DNA of 64,000 nucleotides from Herbidospora yilanensis (GTDB taxonomy: Bacteria > Actinomycetota > Actinomycetes > Streptosporangiales > Streptosporangiaceae): the NCBI RefSeq assembly GCF_001570565.1, contig NZ_BBXE01000016.1, forward strand, positions 124,001 to 188,000, given 5' to 3'. Both the position numbers and the translations under genes were made by a program. The notes beneath the pieces are model-generated. The model ran no database searches, had not been told where the DNA came from, and saw only the letters and a program-made list of their open reading frames with translations. Positions 17,510-26,670 of this stretch are shown here, piece by piece. The stretch's first letter is position 1; each line of letters starts with the position of its first letter.

Positions 17510-19657
17510 ATGGCGACCTTGCTCTACCGGCTCGGCCGGTTCTCCTTCCGCAACCGGGGGCGGGTGGTGGCCGTCTGGGTGCTGCTGCTCGCGCTGATGG
17601 GGGCCGGCGCGGCCCTGTTCCTCGGGCCGTCGAGCGACAAGTTCAGCATGCCGGGCACCGAGTCCCAGCGTGCCCTCGACGCGCTGGCCCGGGACTTCCC
17701 GCAGGCCAGCGGGGCCACCGGCACGATCGTGATCGCGGCGCCCGAGGGCGCCAAGCTCGACCCGGCCGCGGTGGCGCCCGTGGTCAAGGAGGCCGCGTCG
17801 GTGCCCGGCGTGGTCGCCGCGGTCGACCCCTTCCAGGCCCGGTCGGTCTCCCCCGACGGCCGCTACGCGCTGATCACCGTGCAGTTCTCCGGCACGGCCG
17901 AGGACCTCGCCGACGAGACCCGCGACGCCTACCTGAAGGTCGGCGACGGCGTCACCGGCATGCGGATCGAGCACGGCGGCGACGTGCTCCGCGCCGCCCC
18001 CGAGGTCGGCGGGTCGGAGGCGATCGGCGTGCTGATCGCCGCCGTCGTGCTGATCGTCACGCTGGGTTCGCTGGTCGCGGCCGGCATGACGCTGCTCAAC
18101 GCGCTGGTCGGAGTGGGCGTCGGCATGGGCGGTCTGTACGCCCTCAGCGGCGCCGTCGAGCTGACCTCGGTCACCCCCGTCCTGGCGCTGATGCTGGGGC
18201 TGGCCGTCGGCATCGACTACTCGCTCTTCATCACCTCCCGCTACCGCCAGTTCCTCACCGAGGGGCTCGACCGCGAGGAGGCCGCGGGCCGGGCCACCGG
18301 CACCGCCGGTTCGGCCGTCGTGTTCGCCGGGGCCACCGTCGTCATCGCGCTGGCGGGCCTGTTCGTGGCGGGCATCCCGTTCCTGACCGTCATGGGTCTG
18401 GCCGCCGCCGGGACCGTCGCCGTGGCCGTGCTCGTCGCGATCACTCTGCTGCCCGCGATCCTCGCGTTCGCCGGTGAGAAGGTGCTGCCGCGCCGGCAGC
18501 GGGCCGGCGAGGCCGTGGCCAAGGAGGGCTTCGGCTACACCTGGGGCCGTCTCGTCACCAGGTTCGGCATCCCGATCCTGCTCGTCGGCATCGCCGGGCT
18601 CGGCGCACTCGCGCTGCCCGCCCAGGACCTGCGGCTGGCCCTGCCCGACACCGGTTCCGCCGCCCCCGGCAGCCCGGCGCGCGAGGCCTACGACCTGACC
18701 AGCGAAGGGTTCGGCGAGGGGTTCAACTCGCGGCTGATCGCCGTGGTCACCACCAAGGACGCCGCGACCACCACCGCCCTGGCCGGGCAGGCCGCTCAGA
18801 TGATCATGCAGGTGCCCGGCGTGCTGGCGGCCACCCCGCCGCAGCCGAACGCCGACGGCACCACCGCCCTGGTCGCGATCATCCCCAAGAACGGGCCCAC
18901 CTCGGCCGAGACCGAGCAGGCCGTGCACGACATCCGGGCCAAGCTGGCCACCATCTCGGGCGCGGAGATCGCGGTGACCGGCGCGACCGCCCTCGGCATC
19001 GACGTCTCCGACAAGCTCGGCGAGGCCATGCCGATCTACCTGCTGCTCGTCGTGGGCCTGTCGGTGCTGCTGCTGATGCTGGTCTTCCGCTCGATCCTGG
19101 TGCCGATCAAGGCGGCGCTCGGCTTCCTGCTGACGGTCGGGTCGACGTTCGGCATCACCGTGGCCATCTTCCAGGAGGGCCACCTGGCCGACCTGTTCGG
19201 CGTCGAGCAGCCCGGCCCGCTGGTCAGCTTCCTGCCGATCCTGCTGATCGGCATCCTGTTCGGGCTGGCCATGGACTACGAGGTCTTCCTCGTCTCCCGC
19301 ATGCGGGAGGACTTCGTGCACGGCGACACTCCGCGCCAGGCGACGATCAACGGCATGGGCCACAACGCCCGGGTCGTCACCGCCGCCGCGCTGATCATGA
19401 CCTCGGTGTTCGGCGGGTTCGTGTTCATGGACGACCCGATCATCAAGTCGATGGGCTTCGCCCTCGCGATCGGCGTGCTGATCGACGCGTTCGTGGTGCG
19501 GATGACGCTGGTGCCGGCCGTCATGTCGATGCTGGGCCGGGCCGCCTGGTGGCTCCCCCGCTGGCTCGACCGGATCCTGCCCGACCTCGACGTCGAGGGC
19601 GAGAAGCTGCGCCACCATCTGGCCGAGCCGGTCGAGCGCGAGGTCAGCCCGGTGTGA
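17510..19657 (+). CDS. MMPL/RND-family membrane transporter
   Basis: 715 aa. The signature is two repeats of a periplasmic-type loop followed by five to six helices: an N-terminal helix (VVAVWVLLLALMGAGAAL), loop 1, a block ending in the MMPL motif GIDYSLFITSRYR, then loop 2 and the second block with AMDYEVFLVSRMRED. The paired Asp-Tyr motifs are the proposed proton-relay residues. Probably exports a lipid or drug at the expense of the proton gradient. TetR-controlled; its 3' end overlaps the convergent response-regulator gene by 14 bp. Confidence 0.93.
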   Translation: MATLLYRLGRFSFRNRGRVVAVWVLLLALMGAGAALFLGPSSDKFSMPGTESQRALDALARDFPQASGATGTIVIAAPEGAKLDPAAVAPVVKEAASVPGVVAAVDPFQARSVSPDGRYALITVQFSGTAEDLADETRDAYLKVGDGVTGMRIEHGGDVLRAAPEVGGSEAIGVLIAAVVLIVTLGSLVAAGMTLLNALVGVGVGMGGLYALSGAVELTSVTPVLALMLGLAVGIDYSLFITSRYRQFLTEGLDREEAAGRATGTAGSAVVFAGATVVIALAGLFVAGIPFLTVMGLAAAGTVAVAVLVAITLLPAILAFAGEKVLPRRQRAGEAVAKEGFGYTWGRLVTRFGIPILLVGIAGLGALALPAQDLRLALPDTGSAAPGSPAREAYDLTSEGFGEGFNSRLIAVVTTKDAATTTALAGQAAQMIMQVPGVLAATPPQPNADGTTALVAIIPKNGPTSAETEQAVHDIRAKLATISGAEIAVTGATALGIDVSDKLGEAMPIYLLLVVGLSVLLLMLVFRSILVPIKAALGFLLTVGSTFGITVAIFQEGHLADLFGVEQPGPLVSFLPILLIGILFGLAMDYEVFLVSRMREDFVHGDTPRQATINGMGHNARVVTAAALIMTSVFGGFVFMDDPIIKSMGFALAIGVLIDAFVVRMTLVPAVMSMLGRAAWWLPRWLDRILPDLDVEGEKLRHHLAEPVEREVSPV

Positions 19658-20300
19658 CCAGGCCGCTCTCGTAGGCCTGCACGACCAACTGGGCGCGGTC
19701 CCTGGCCAGCAGCTTGGCCATGATCCGGCTCACGTGGGTCTTCACGGTGGCGTGGGAGATGACGAGATCGCCGGCGATCTCCTCGTTGGACCTGCCGGTC
19801 GCCACCAGCCGCAACACCTCTCGCTCCCGGTCGGTCAGCCTGGCCAGGCCGGGGGCGGGAGTCGGGCGGGGCGGGGTGGCGACGTACTCCTCGATGAGGC
19901 GTCTGGTCACGGCGGGGGAGAGCAGGGCGTCTCCCCTGGCGGCCACCCTGACCGACTGGAGCAGGTCGGCGGGCTCGATGTCCTTCACCAGGAAGCCGCT
20001 GGCCCCGGCGCGCAGGGCGGCGAAGACGTACTCGTCGAGGGCGTAGTTGGTCAGGATCACCACCTTCAGGCCGGCCAGTTCGGCGTCGGCGCCGATCTCG
20101 CGGGTCGCCTGGATGCCGTCCATCAGGGGCATGCGCACGTCGAGCAGGGCCACGTCGGGCCTCAGGGAACGGCACAGTCGCACGGCCTCGCCGCCGTTGC
20201 CCGCCTCCCCCACGACCGTGATGTCGTCGGCCAGCTCCAGCAGGGCGCGGAAACCGGCTCTGATCAGCGGCTGGTCGTCGGCCAGCAGGACCCGGATCAT
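19644..20300 (-). CDS. NarL/LuxR-type response regulator
   Basis: 218 aa. The receiver domain is at 1-120, with the acidic pair Asp8-Asp9, phospho-acceptor Asp54 (ALLDVRMP), a Thr in ILTNYALDEY and a Lys in FLVKDIEP. The C-terminal LuxR-type HTH reads LTDREREVLRLVATGRSNEE and SHATVKTHVSRIM. It overlaps the upstream kinase gene by 4 bp, so the pair is translationally coupled. The target genes are not evident from sequence. Confidence 0.94.
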   Translation of the reverse strand: MIRVLLADDQPLIRAGFRALLELADDITVVGEAGNGGEAVRLCRSLRPDVALLDVRMPLMDGIQATREIGADAELAGLKVVILTNYALDEYVFAALRAGASGFLVKDIEPADLLQSVRVAARGDALLSPAVTRRLIEEYVATPPRPTPAPGLARLTDREREVLRLVATGRSNEEIAGDLVISHATVKTHVSRIMAKLLARDRAQLVVQAYESGLVTPG

Positions 20301-21412
20301 CGGGGGAGCTCCGCCCTGACGAGAAAGCCCCCGGAGGGCCGGGGCCCGGCCTCCAGCGAGCCGCCGACGGCCACCGCGCGTTCGCGCATGCCGATCAGGC
20401 CCATGCCCGGTTCGACGTCGCCGGGGGTGCCGTCGTCGGCGATCATCAGCACCACGCGGCTGGTTTCATGTGAAACCGTGAGGGTGATCGTGGCGGGGCC
20501 CGCGTGCCGCAACACGTTGGTGAAGGCCTCCTGCGCGATCCGGTACGCCGCCCGGTCGGCCTCCGGCCGCAGTTCCACCGGCTCCCCCGTCACCGTCGAC
20601 GCCACCGACAGGCCGACCGCCTCGGCGCGTTCGATCAGCCGCGGCAGGTGGGCCAGCCCGGACGACGGGCTCCCGGGCTGGCGCAACACTCCCAGGGTCG
20701 ACCGCAGTTCCCGCATCGCGTCGTGGCCCGACTCCTTGATCGCCAGGAGGGAGGAGCGCGTCCGCGACGGCTCGCGGTCGAGCATCTCCAGCGCCACCGA
20801 GGTCTGCACGTTGATCACCGAGATCGTGTGCGTCAGCGCGTCGTGCAGTTCCTGGGCGATCCACAGTCGTTCCTCGCCGGCCCGGCGCAACGCCGCCTCC
20901 TCCTTGGTGCGCTCGGCCTCGGCCGCCCGGTGTTCCACCTCTTCGAGGTAGGCGCGGCGGCCGCGGGTGACCTCGCCGAGCACGAACACCGCCACCAGCC
21001 AGCCGCTCAGCAGGCTCAGCCCGCCCGGCTCGGGATCGGTGGCCGACAATGCGACGATCACGCCGATCCCGGCCGCCAGGGCCACGACCAGCACCACGGC
21101 CAGCCTGCGGCGGCCCACGCTTGCGGCGGTGTAGACGGCGATCAGGGCGGGCGCGGCGGCGAACACCCCCGGATACCCGAAGCCGTAGTAGACGATCGCG
21201 CACGCCACGGCCACCCACCCGGCCCCCAGGGGAGCGCTCCGCCGCCAGACCAGCGCCGCCGACGAGACCACGATCAGGGTGAGGCCGATCGTGTCGATCG
21301 GCCGTTCCACCAGCCCTGAGCTGGACAACCGGCCGTAGGTCCCGCCGATGCCCAGGGTGAGCACGATCAGGGCGAGCACGGTGTCGTTCTTCCAGGGTGG
21401 CACGCCTGCCAC
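20297..21412 (-). CDS. NarL-type sensor histidine kinase
   Basis: 371 aa, GTG start. Residues 10-150 form about five to six membrane helices with short loops and no large sensor domain. The HisKA_3 phospho-acceptor is His190 in WIAQELHDALTHT. The HATPase domain has RIAQEAFTNVLRHA (N-box), IADDGTPGD and GLIGMRERA. This is the common actinobacterial small intramembrane kinase, paired with the response regulator at 19644-20300. A parS-like palindrome lies within its coding sequence. Confidence 0.93.
   Translation of the reverse strand: MAGVPPWKNDTVLALIVLTLGIGGTYGRLSSSGLVERPIDTIGLTLIVVSSAALVWRRSAPLGAGWVAVACAIVYYGFGYPGVFAAAPALIAVYTAASVGRRRLAVVLVVALAAGIGVIVALSATDPEPGGLSLLSGWLVAVFVLGEVTRGRRAYLEEVEHRAAEAERTKEEAALRRAGEERLWIAQELHDALTHTISVINVQTSVALEMLDREPSRTRSSLLAIKESGHDAMRELRSTLGVLRQPGSPSSGLAHLPRLIERAEAVGLSVASTVTGEPVELRPEADRAAYRIAQEAFTNVLRHAGPATITLTVSHETSRVVLMIADDGTPGDVEPGMGLIGMRERAVAVGGSLEAGPRPSGGFLVRAELPR
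20463..20476. promoter_or_regulatory. parS-like ParB site (1 mismatch)
   Basis: GTTTCATGTGAAAC, a perfect palindrome that differs from the actinobacterial parS core GTTTCACGTGAAAC at one central base. It lies inside the kinase gene, as parS sites often do. Confidence 0.45.
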
Positions 21413-21506
21413 GGTAGGTCAGAACCGGGATGAGGACGTACATCCAGCGATGTACGTCGCAAGTAATGCCGGGGTGTGACGATTACCGATTTTTGGGTGG
21501 TCCATT

Positions 21507-21866
21507 ATGGCGACCATGAGATGGACCATCCGGTTGACCTCGGCGCTGCACCTGGCCGGGGTGCTCGGCCAGGCGCTGCTCGCCGGGCTGTTCGTGACCG
21601 GCGACGCCGACCTGCTGAGCTGGCATGAGAGCAACGCCGGGATCACCTATTCGTTGCTGCTCGTGCAATTCGCCGTGGCCTTCCTGTTCTGGCGGCGAGC
21701 TCGTGTGGGGTGGCCGGTCTGGGCGACGGGCGCGCTGATCGTGGCCGAGTCGCTGCAGATCTGGGTGGGCATGTCGCGAGATCTGGCCGTGCACTTCCCG
21801 CTCGGGATGTCGATCTTCGGCGCGTCGGCGGTCATGACGCTGCTGCTCTGGCGGGTGACACGATGA
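21507..21866 (+). CDS. small integral membrane protein
   Basis: 119 aa with four predicted helices (about 8-28, 46-62, 70-87, 95-115). Its start may be the ATG at 21507 or the one 9 bp downstream. Family not recognised. Its stop overlaps the start of the multicopper oxidase (ATGA), so the two are co-expressed. It could anchor or serve the oxidase or an electron-transfer step, which is inference from the operon only. Confidence 0.75.
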   Translation: MATMRWTIRLTSALHLAGVLGQALLAGLFVTGDADLLSWHESNAGITYSLLLVQFAVAFLFWRRARVGWPVWATGALIVAESLQIWVGMSRDLAVHFPLGMSIFGASAVMTLLLWRVTR

Positions 21867-23287
21867 TCTCGCGGCGCGGCTTCCTCGGCCTGCTGCTGGT
21901 GGCCGGCTGCGGGGTGGAGGTCTCCGGCGAACGGCTGGCCAGCGGGCTTCCGCTGCCCCCGAAGTTCGCCCGGCCCCTGGTGCTGCCGAAGACGGCGCAG
22001 CCCACGAGCCCCGGCCGGTACGTCGTCACCCAGCGCCCCGCCCGCATGGAGATCATCCCCGGGACCACCACCGAGATCTGGGGCTACGACGGCACCTGGC
22101 CCGGCCCGACCTTCGACCTCAGACGGGGCGAGGCGGCCGTGGTGACCATTCGCAACGAGCTGACCGTGCCCACCTCGACCCATCTGCACGGCGGCGTCAC
22201 TCCGGCCGACTCCGACGGTTATCCGACCGACCTGGTCGTCGGCTCGGTCAGGCCCCAGCACGCGCACGGCGGCTACACCCTGCACGACCGGACCAAGGAC
22301 TACGTCTACCCGCTCGACCAGCCGGCCGCCACACTCTGGTATCACGATCACCGGATGGACTTCACCGGGCCGCAGGTCTACAAGGGTCTGGCCGGGTTCT
22401 TCCTGATCAGGGACGACGAGGAGGAGAAGCTCGGGCTGCCGGCGGGCGACCGGGAGTTGCCGCTGATGATCTGCGACCGGTCGTTCGAGGCCGACGGGTC
22501 GTTCGGTTATCCGGCGCTCGACCCCACGCTCCTGCTCCGCCACGGAGTGCGGCCGGAGTTCATGGAGGGCGTCGTCGGCGACGTCGTGCTGGTCAACGGG
22601 GTGCCGTGGCCGTACCGGGAAGTGGAGGCGGTCAGATATCGGCTCCGGCTGCTGAACGCCTCGAACGCCCGCCGCTACCGGCTGGCCCTGCGGCCCGGTG
22701 GTTCGTTCACCCAGATCGGCAGCGACCAGGGGCTCCTGGAGCGGCCGCTGACCCGCGACACGATCACCATCGCCCCGGGTGAGCGTTATGACGTGATCGT
22801 CGACTTCGCCGACTATCCCGTGGGCTCCCACGTCACGCTCACCGACCTGCTCGGCGGCGACGTCATGCGCTTCACGGTGACCCGTAAGGCCCGGGACGAC
22901 AGCCGGGTGCCGGCCAGGCTCACGAATCCACAGCCTGTGGACGACCCCGTCGCCCGCCGGACCTTCGACTTCCGCGTCGACGACGGCGCCTGGACGATCA
23001 ACGGCAACCCCTACCTGCCCGGACGGTCCGTCGCGGCGCCCCGCCTGGGCACCACCGAGATCTGGCGGTTCGCCAGCGACTTCCACCATCCCGTCCACGT
23101 GCACCTGGGGCGTTTCAAGGTGCTCGGCCGCGAGGAGCAGGGCTGGAAGGACACGGTCGACGTGCGGCCCTACGAGACCGTCGAGGTGGCCGTGCGGTTC
23201 GACGGTTACCGAGGGCGATACATGATGCATTGTCACAATCTCGAACACGAGGACATGGCCATGATGGCGGACTTTGACGTTGTCTAG
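21863..23287 (+). CDS. multicopper oxidase, Tat-exported lipoprotein
   Basis: 474 aa. The N-terminus MISRRGFLGLLLVAGCGVE combines a twin-arginine motif with a lipobox (VAGC), so it is exported folded and lipid-anchored. The four copper-binding motifs are present: THLHGG, WYHDHRMDF, HHPVHVHLG and the C-terminal MMHCHNLEHEDMAMM, which supplies the type 1 Cys, His and the axial Met. The three-cupredoxin layout resembles CueO/CotA/bilirubin-oxidase enzymes. Likely roles are copper detoxification or phenol/metal oxidation outside the membrane. Confidence 0.93.
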   Translation: MISRRGFLGLLLVAGCGVEVSGERLASGLPLPPKFARPLVLPKTAQPTSPGRYVVTQRPARMEIIPGTTTEIWGYDGTWPGPTFDLRRGEAAVVTIRNELTVPTSTHLHGGVTPADSDGYPTDLVVGSVRPQHAHGGYTLHDRTKDYVYPLDQPAATLWYHDHRMDFTGPQVYKGLAGFFLIRDDEEEKLGLPAGDRELPLMICDRSFEADGSFGYPALDPTLLLRHGVRPEFMEGVVGDVVLVNGVPWPYREVEAVRYRLRLLNASNARRYRLALRPGGSFTQIGSDQGLLERPLTRDTITIAPGERYDVIVDFADYPVGSHVTLTDLLGGDVMRFTVTRKARDDSRVPARLTNPQPVDDPVARRTFDFRVDDGAWTINGNPYLPGRSVAAPRLGTTEIWRFASDFHHPVHVHLGRFKVLGREEQGWKDTVDVRPYETVEVAVRFDGYRGRYMMHCHNLEHEDMAMMADFDVV

Positions 23288-23323
23288 GTTGATCACCGAG
23301 AGTCACAACGACCACTCTGAACC

Positions 23324-23806
23324 GTGATCAGATACCTCGTCATCGCGACCCTCGCCGCCCTCGCCCCGGCCCTCCCGGCTTCGGCCGACCCGATCCCCGG
23401 GCACGCGCTCGCTTTCCACAACCAGGCCCGCGCCTTCTACGGCATCGGCCCGGTCGAATGGGACGCCACCCTCCGCGAGGAGGCCAAGTGGCACGCCCGC
23501 ACCTGCTCGTTCGCGCCGTCCGACCACGACGACCGCTATGGCGAGAACCTCTACGTCACCACCAGCCAGGCCGACGACGCGACCGTCCTGCGCGACGCCG
23601 TCGTGTCGTGGGCGAACGAGGCCGCCAAGTTCGACGTGCGAAAGCACCGCTACGCCCAGGACGTCAGCCACTACACGCAGGCCGTCGGGGCGAAGACCGG
23701 GCGGATGGGGATCGCCATCGCCGACTGCCCGGCGGGCACGATCTTCGCCGCGCCGACCAAGTTCGTGGTGGCCCGCTACCAGGGTGCGGTCAAGGCCGCC
23801 TCCTGA
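23324..23806 (+). CDS. secreted CAP/SCP-domain protein, divergent copy
   Basis: 160 aa, GTG start. Signal peptide MIRYLVIATLAALAPALPASA. The CAP (SCP/PR1) domain is recognisable from HNQARAFYGIGPVEWD, ARTCSF, YGENLYV and VARYQ. Compared with the paralogue 40 bp downstream, the CAP signature is altered: HYTQAVGAKTGRMG replaces HFTQVVWKSSTG, losing the conserved Trp. Extracellular; CAP proteins bind sterols, lipids or metals, and no specific role can be read here. Confidence 0.88.
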   Translation: MIRYLVIATLAALAPALPASADPIPGHALAFHNQARAFYGIGPVEWDATLREEAKWHARTCSFAPSDHDDRYGENLYVTTSQADDATVLRDAVVSWANEAAKFDVRKHRYAQDVSHYTQAVGAKTGRMGIAIADCPAGTIFAAPTKFVVARYQGAVKAAS

Positions 23807-23846
23807 TGATTGATCGCCGGATGCGCCGCGGCTACGACTTGATCCC

Positions 23847-24356
23847 ATGATCAAATACCTCGTGGTCGCGGCGGCCCTGGCCGCCGTCCCCGCCCCGGCC
23901 AGCGCCGAGACCGTCATCGACGCCGCCCTGAGCAGCCACAACACGGCCCGCGCTCAGTACGGCGCTCGCCCGCTGGTCTGGAACGCGAGCCTGCTGCCCG
24001 CCACCCAGACCTGGGCGAACACCTGCCGGTTCCAGCACTCCAACCCGGCCGGCCAGTACGGCGAGAACCTCTACGCCTCCACCAAGGTGGCCGACGACGC
24101 GACGATCGTCCGGGACGCGGTGAAGGCCTGGATGGACGAGGCCAGGTACTACGACTACACCAAGCCCGGCTTCTCGGCCGCGACCGGTCACTTCACCCAG
24201 GTGGTCTGGAAGTCGTCGACGGGCCTGGCCGTCGCGGTCGGGTCGTGCCCGGCCAACACGATCTTCCCGAGGGCCTCGAAGTACGTCGTCGCCCGCTACA
24301 CCCCGCCGGGCAACTGGCAGGGCCGGTTCCCGGAGAACGTCGGCCGCCCGGTCTAA
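23847..24356 (+). CDS. secreted CAP/SCP-domain protein
   Basis: 169 aa. Signal peptide MIKYLVVAAALAAVPAPASA, similar to that of the upstream copy, then a complete CAP domain: HNTARAQYGARPLVWN, TCRFQHSN, YGENLYAS, HFTQVVWKSSTG and VARYTPPGN. The cavity residues (two His, two Glu pattern) are better kept than in the first copy. Tandem duplication is evident. Its 3' end overlaps the convergent FUSC gene by 4 bp. Confidence 0.9.
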   Translation: MIKYLVVAAALAAVPAPASAETVIDAALSSHNTARAQYGARPLVWNASLLPATQTWANTCRFQHSNPAGQYGENLYASTKVADDATIVRDAVKAWMDEARYYDYTKPGFSAATGHFTQVVWKSSTGLAVAVGSCPANTIFPRASKYVVARYTPPGNWQGRFPENVGRPV

Positions 24357-26587
24357 CGGATCCGCTCCACCACGTCGGCGACCCCGTCGGCCAGTCGGCG
24401 GGCGGCGTCGACGTGGTGGGCGGTCCACACGATCCGCACCCCGGTCGCCGTCGCCCTGCCGTCGTCGTCGCTGAGGTCACGGCTCACCGCGGCGATCAGG
24501 CGGGCCTCGGCGGCCTGGTCGTAGGGCAGCCGTTCGGGGACGGGCGCCTCGCGGCCGAGGGCCTGGCCGGCCCGTTCGAACCAGGTCGCCACCGGGTCGG
24601 CCGCCGTGACGATCTCCATCTGGGCCGCGCTGCGGTCGCGGTCGACGTGGCCGTCGTCGCGGCTCCACAGGTCGACGATGGCCTCCGCGCTGTACTGGAG
24701 CACGGTCACACTCGCGACCAGCGACGACGCCTCCGACAACGGCATGTGTTTGGTGCCGCGTTCGGCCAGGTAGCCGCGGAAGGCGTCGTCGAGCCGCTGC
24801 ATCGCCGCCAGCGCCTGCCCTCGGGTTTCGGCCGGATGGGACGACGCCGCCGCGACGTCGCAGCGGGTCACGCCGAACGCGACGGCGCCGCGGAAGTAAC
24901 GCGCGCTGTCGGTGAACGCCTCGTCCAGCGACTGGCCCAGGGCCGCCCGGGCGCCGCGCGGCCAGAACAGGGCCCCGGCGAGCAGGCTCACGGAGCAGCC
25001 GACCGCGATGTCCTCCAAGCGGATCAGGCCGGTCCGCCAGCCGGTGGGCGCGACGATCTCGAACAGGATCAGCAGGAGCACGGTGAACCCCGCCTGACCG
25101 GCCATGAAGGAGATCACGGTCGGCGCGAGCCCGGCGATCAGGATCGTGATCGGCAACAGGATCCACAGGAAGACGGTGTGGCCGTGGACGGCCCACAGGA
25201 CGAAGGCGCCGATGGCGAACCCGATGGCCGTCCCGGCCAGGGCGCGCAGGGCGCTCTGCCCGGTCGTCACCGCGTTCGAGCGCAGCACGACCAGCGTGCC
25301 GAGCACCACCCAGAACGAGTGCTCCACCCCGATCACGGTCGCGACCAGCACCGAGATGCTGAGCGCGACGGCGCCCCTGATGCTGTTGCGCAGCCACACC
25401 GAGTGGCGTTCGGCGTGCGCGGAGACGCGGGCGCGGGCCGACGACAGGCGGGTGGGGAACCCGGCGGGTTGCCGGCCGAGGAACCGGTCGCGCCACGACC
25501 GGGCCTCGGCGGCCAGGGCGATCTCGACGTTCTGCGTGATGGCGGAGATCGCGAAGCTGATCTCCTGGGCCCGGAACGAGGGTTCGAGCGAGGCCACGAA
25601 CGCGGTCGCGCCGCCGGTCACCCGGGCGCCGGTGACCTCGTGTTCCATGACCTGCCGGGCCTCCATGAGGCGCCGGGTCTCGTCGTCGAGGCGGTCGCCT
25701 CGGCCTGAGGAGTCCAGCAGTTCGGCGGCCCGGACGAGCACCTCGGCGGCGGCGGTCTCGACCGCGCAGACCGCCGGGTCGATCGGGCCGGGCCCGCTAT
25801 CGAACGGCTCGCGTTCCAGCACGGAGTGCAGCCAGACCACCTGACCGGCCAGCCGCACCTCGGCCCGGCCCGTCGTGGTGAGGCCGGCCGGGCGGTAGGG
25901 CGTGTCCCAGAAGGTGGACTTCATGTCGTGAACCGCCTCGTCGGCCTCGTCGGCGAGGGCACGCAGCGGCGGGTTGCGGCTCAGCGGGAGCCCGCCGGAG
26001 AGGCACGCGACCTCAAGCTTGATGCGTTCGGCCAGCAGCGCGAGCGCGCGGGCGATCTTGGGCCGCAGCGGGTCGCGGGTCGGCGCGGGCCACAGCAGCA
26101 CGATCGCCGCCATCGACGCCGCCCCGACCAGCCACCAGCCGTAGAGGCGGTCGTCCAGAGACGACAACGGGGCCGGGATCGTGACCGGCAACACGAAGGA
26201 GACCAGCAACGCCGTCGACGCCCCGGCCAGCACCGAACTGACCACGCCGGAGAACAGGATCAGGAACGCCACCGCCACCGTCGCCAGCACGGCCGTCACC
26301 ACCGTGTGGGAGGCCAGGGTGCCGACGGAGATCAGCACGGTGCCGGCCAGCACCAGCCAGAACTGCGCGGTCAGCCGGTCGCGGGTGGAGCCGCTGAAGT
26401 CGACCATGAGCAGCAGGGCGAACGAGCCGAACGACGCGTACATCGACATCACCGGGTTGCCGACGACGAGGTCGGAGAACGCGAACGCGGATGGCATGAT
26501 CACCGCGGCGCGGGCGCCCTTGCGGACCGTGTTCAGGTCCGGGTCCCGCTCTCCGATCCACCGCAGGATGCTGGTCATATGGCGCAT
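24353..26587 (-). CDS. FUSC-family membrane protein
   Basis: 744 aa. Two blocks of helices (about 20-170 and 390-530) each followed by a soluble helical region, the architecture of FUSC/aromatic-acid exporter-like proteins (YccS, AaeB relatives). The second block contains HSFWVVLGTLVVLRSNAVTT, typical of the family. Probably effluxes aromatic or organic acids; the substrate is unproven. Two start candidates (26587 and 26578) lack a clear ribosome binding site. Head-to-head with the SARP regulator at 26671, with an 83-bp shared promoter region. Confidence 0.88.
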   Translation of the reverse strand: MRHMTSILRWIGERDPDLNTVRKGARAAVIMPSAFAFSDLVVGNPVMSMYASFGSFALLLMVDFSGSTRDRLTAQFWLVLAGTVLISVGTLASHTVVTAVLATVAVAFLILFSGVVSSVLAGASTALLVSFVLPVTIPAPLSSLDDRLYGWWLVGAASMAAIVLLWPAPTRDPLRPKIARALALLAERIKLEVACLSGGLPLSRNPPLRALADEADEAVHDMKSTFWDTPYRPAGLTTTGRAEVRLAGQVVWLHSVLEREPFDSGPGPIDPAVCAVETAAAEVLVRAAELLDSSGRGDRLDDETRRLMEARQVMEHEVTGARVTGGATAFVASLEPSFRAQEISFAISAITQNVEIALAAEARSWRDRFLGRQPAGFPTRLSSARARVSAHAERHSVWLRNSIRGAVALSISVLVATVIGVEHSFWVVLGTLVVLRSNAVTTGQSALRALAGTAIGFAIGAFVLWAVHGHTVFLWILLPITILIAGLAPTVISFMAGQAGFTVLLLILFEIVAPTGWRTGLIRLEDIAVGCSVSLLAGALFWPRGARAALGQSLDEAFTDSARYFRGAVAFGVTRCDVAAASSHPAETRGQALAAMQRLDDAFRGYLAERGTKHMPLSEASSLVASVTVLQYSAEAIVDLWSRDDGHVDRDRSAAQMEIVTAADPVATWFERAGQALGREAPVPERLPYDQAAEARLIAAVSRDLSDDDGRATATGVRIVWTAHHVDAARRLADGVADVVERIR

Positions 26588-26670
26588 TCTGCGACGTCAG
26601 AGGCGGTTCGCCGGGCATCTTTACGTAGCGATTGACAGATCATCATCGGCCCGACAAGGATGCATGTCGC

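Noticed and set aside
14804-19618. 1604-codon open frame antisense to the dehydrogenase, hydrolase, TetR and MMPL genes
   Set aside because: Runs through four well-supported genes on the other strand; the translation is His/Gly/Arg/Asp-rich and without family signal.
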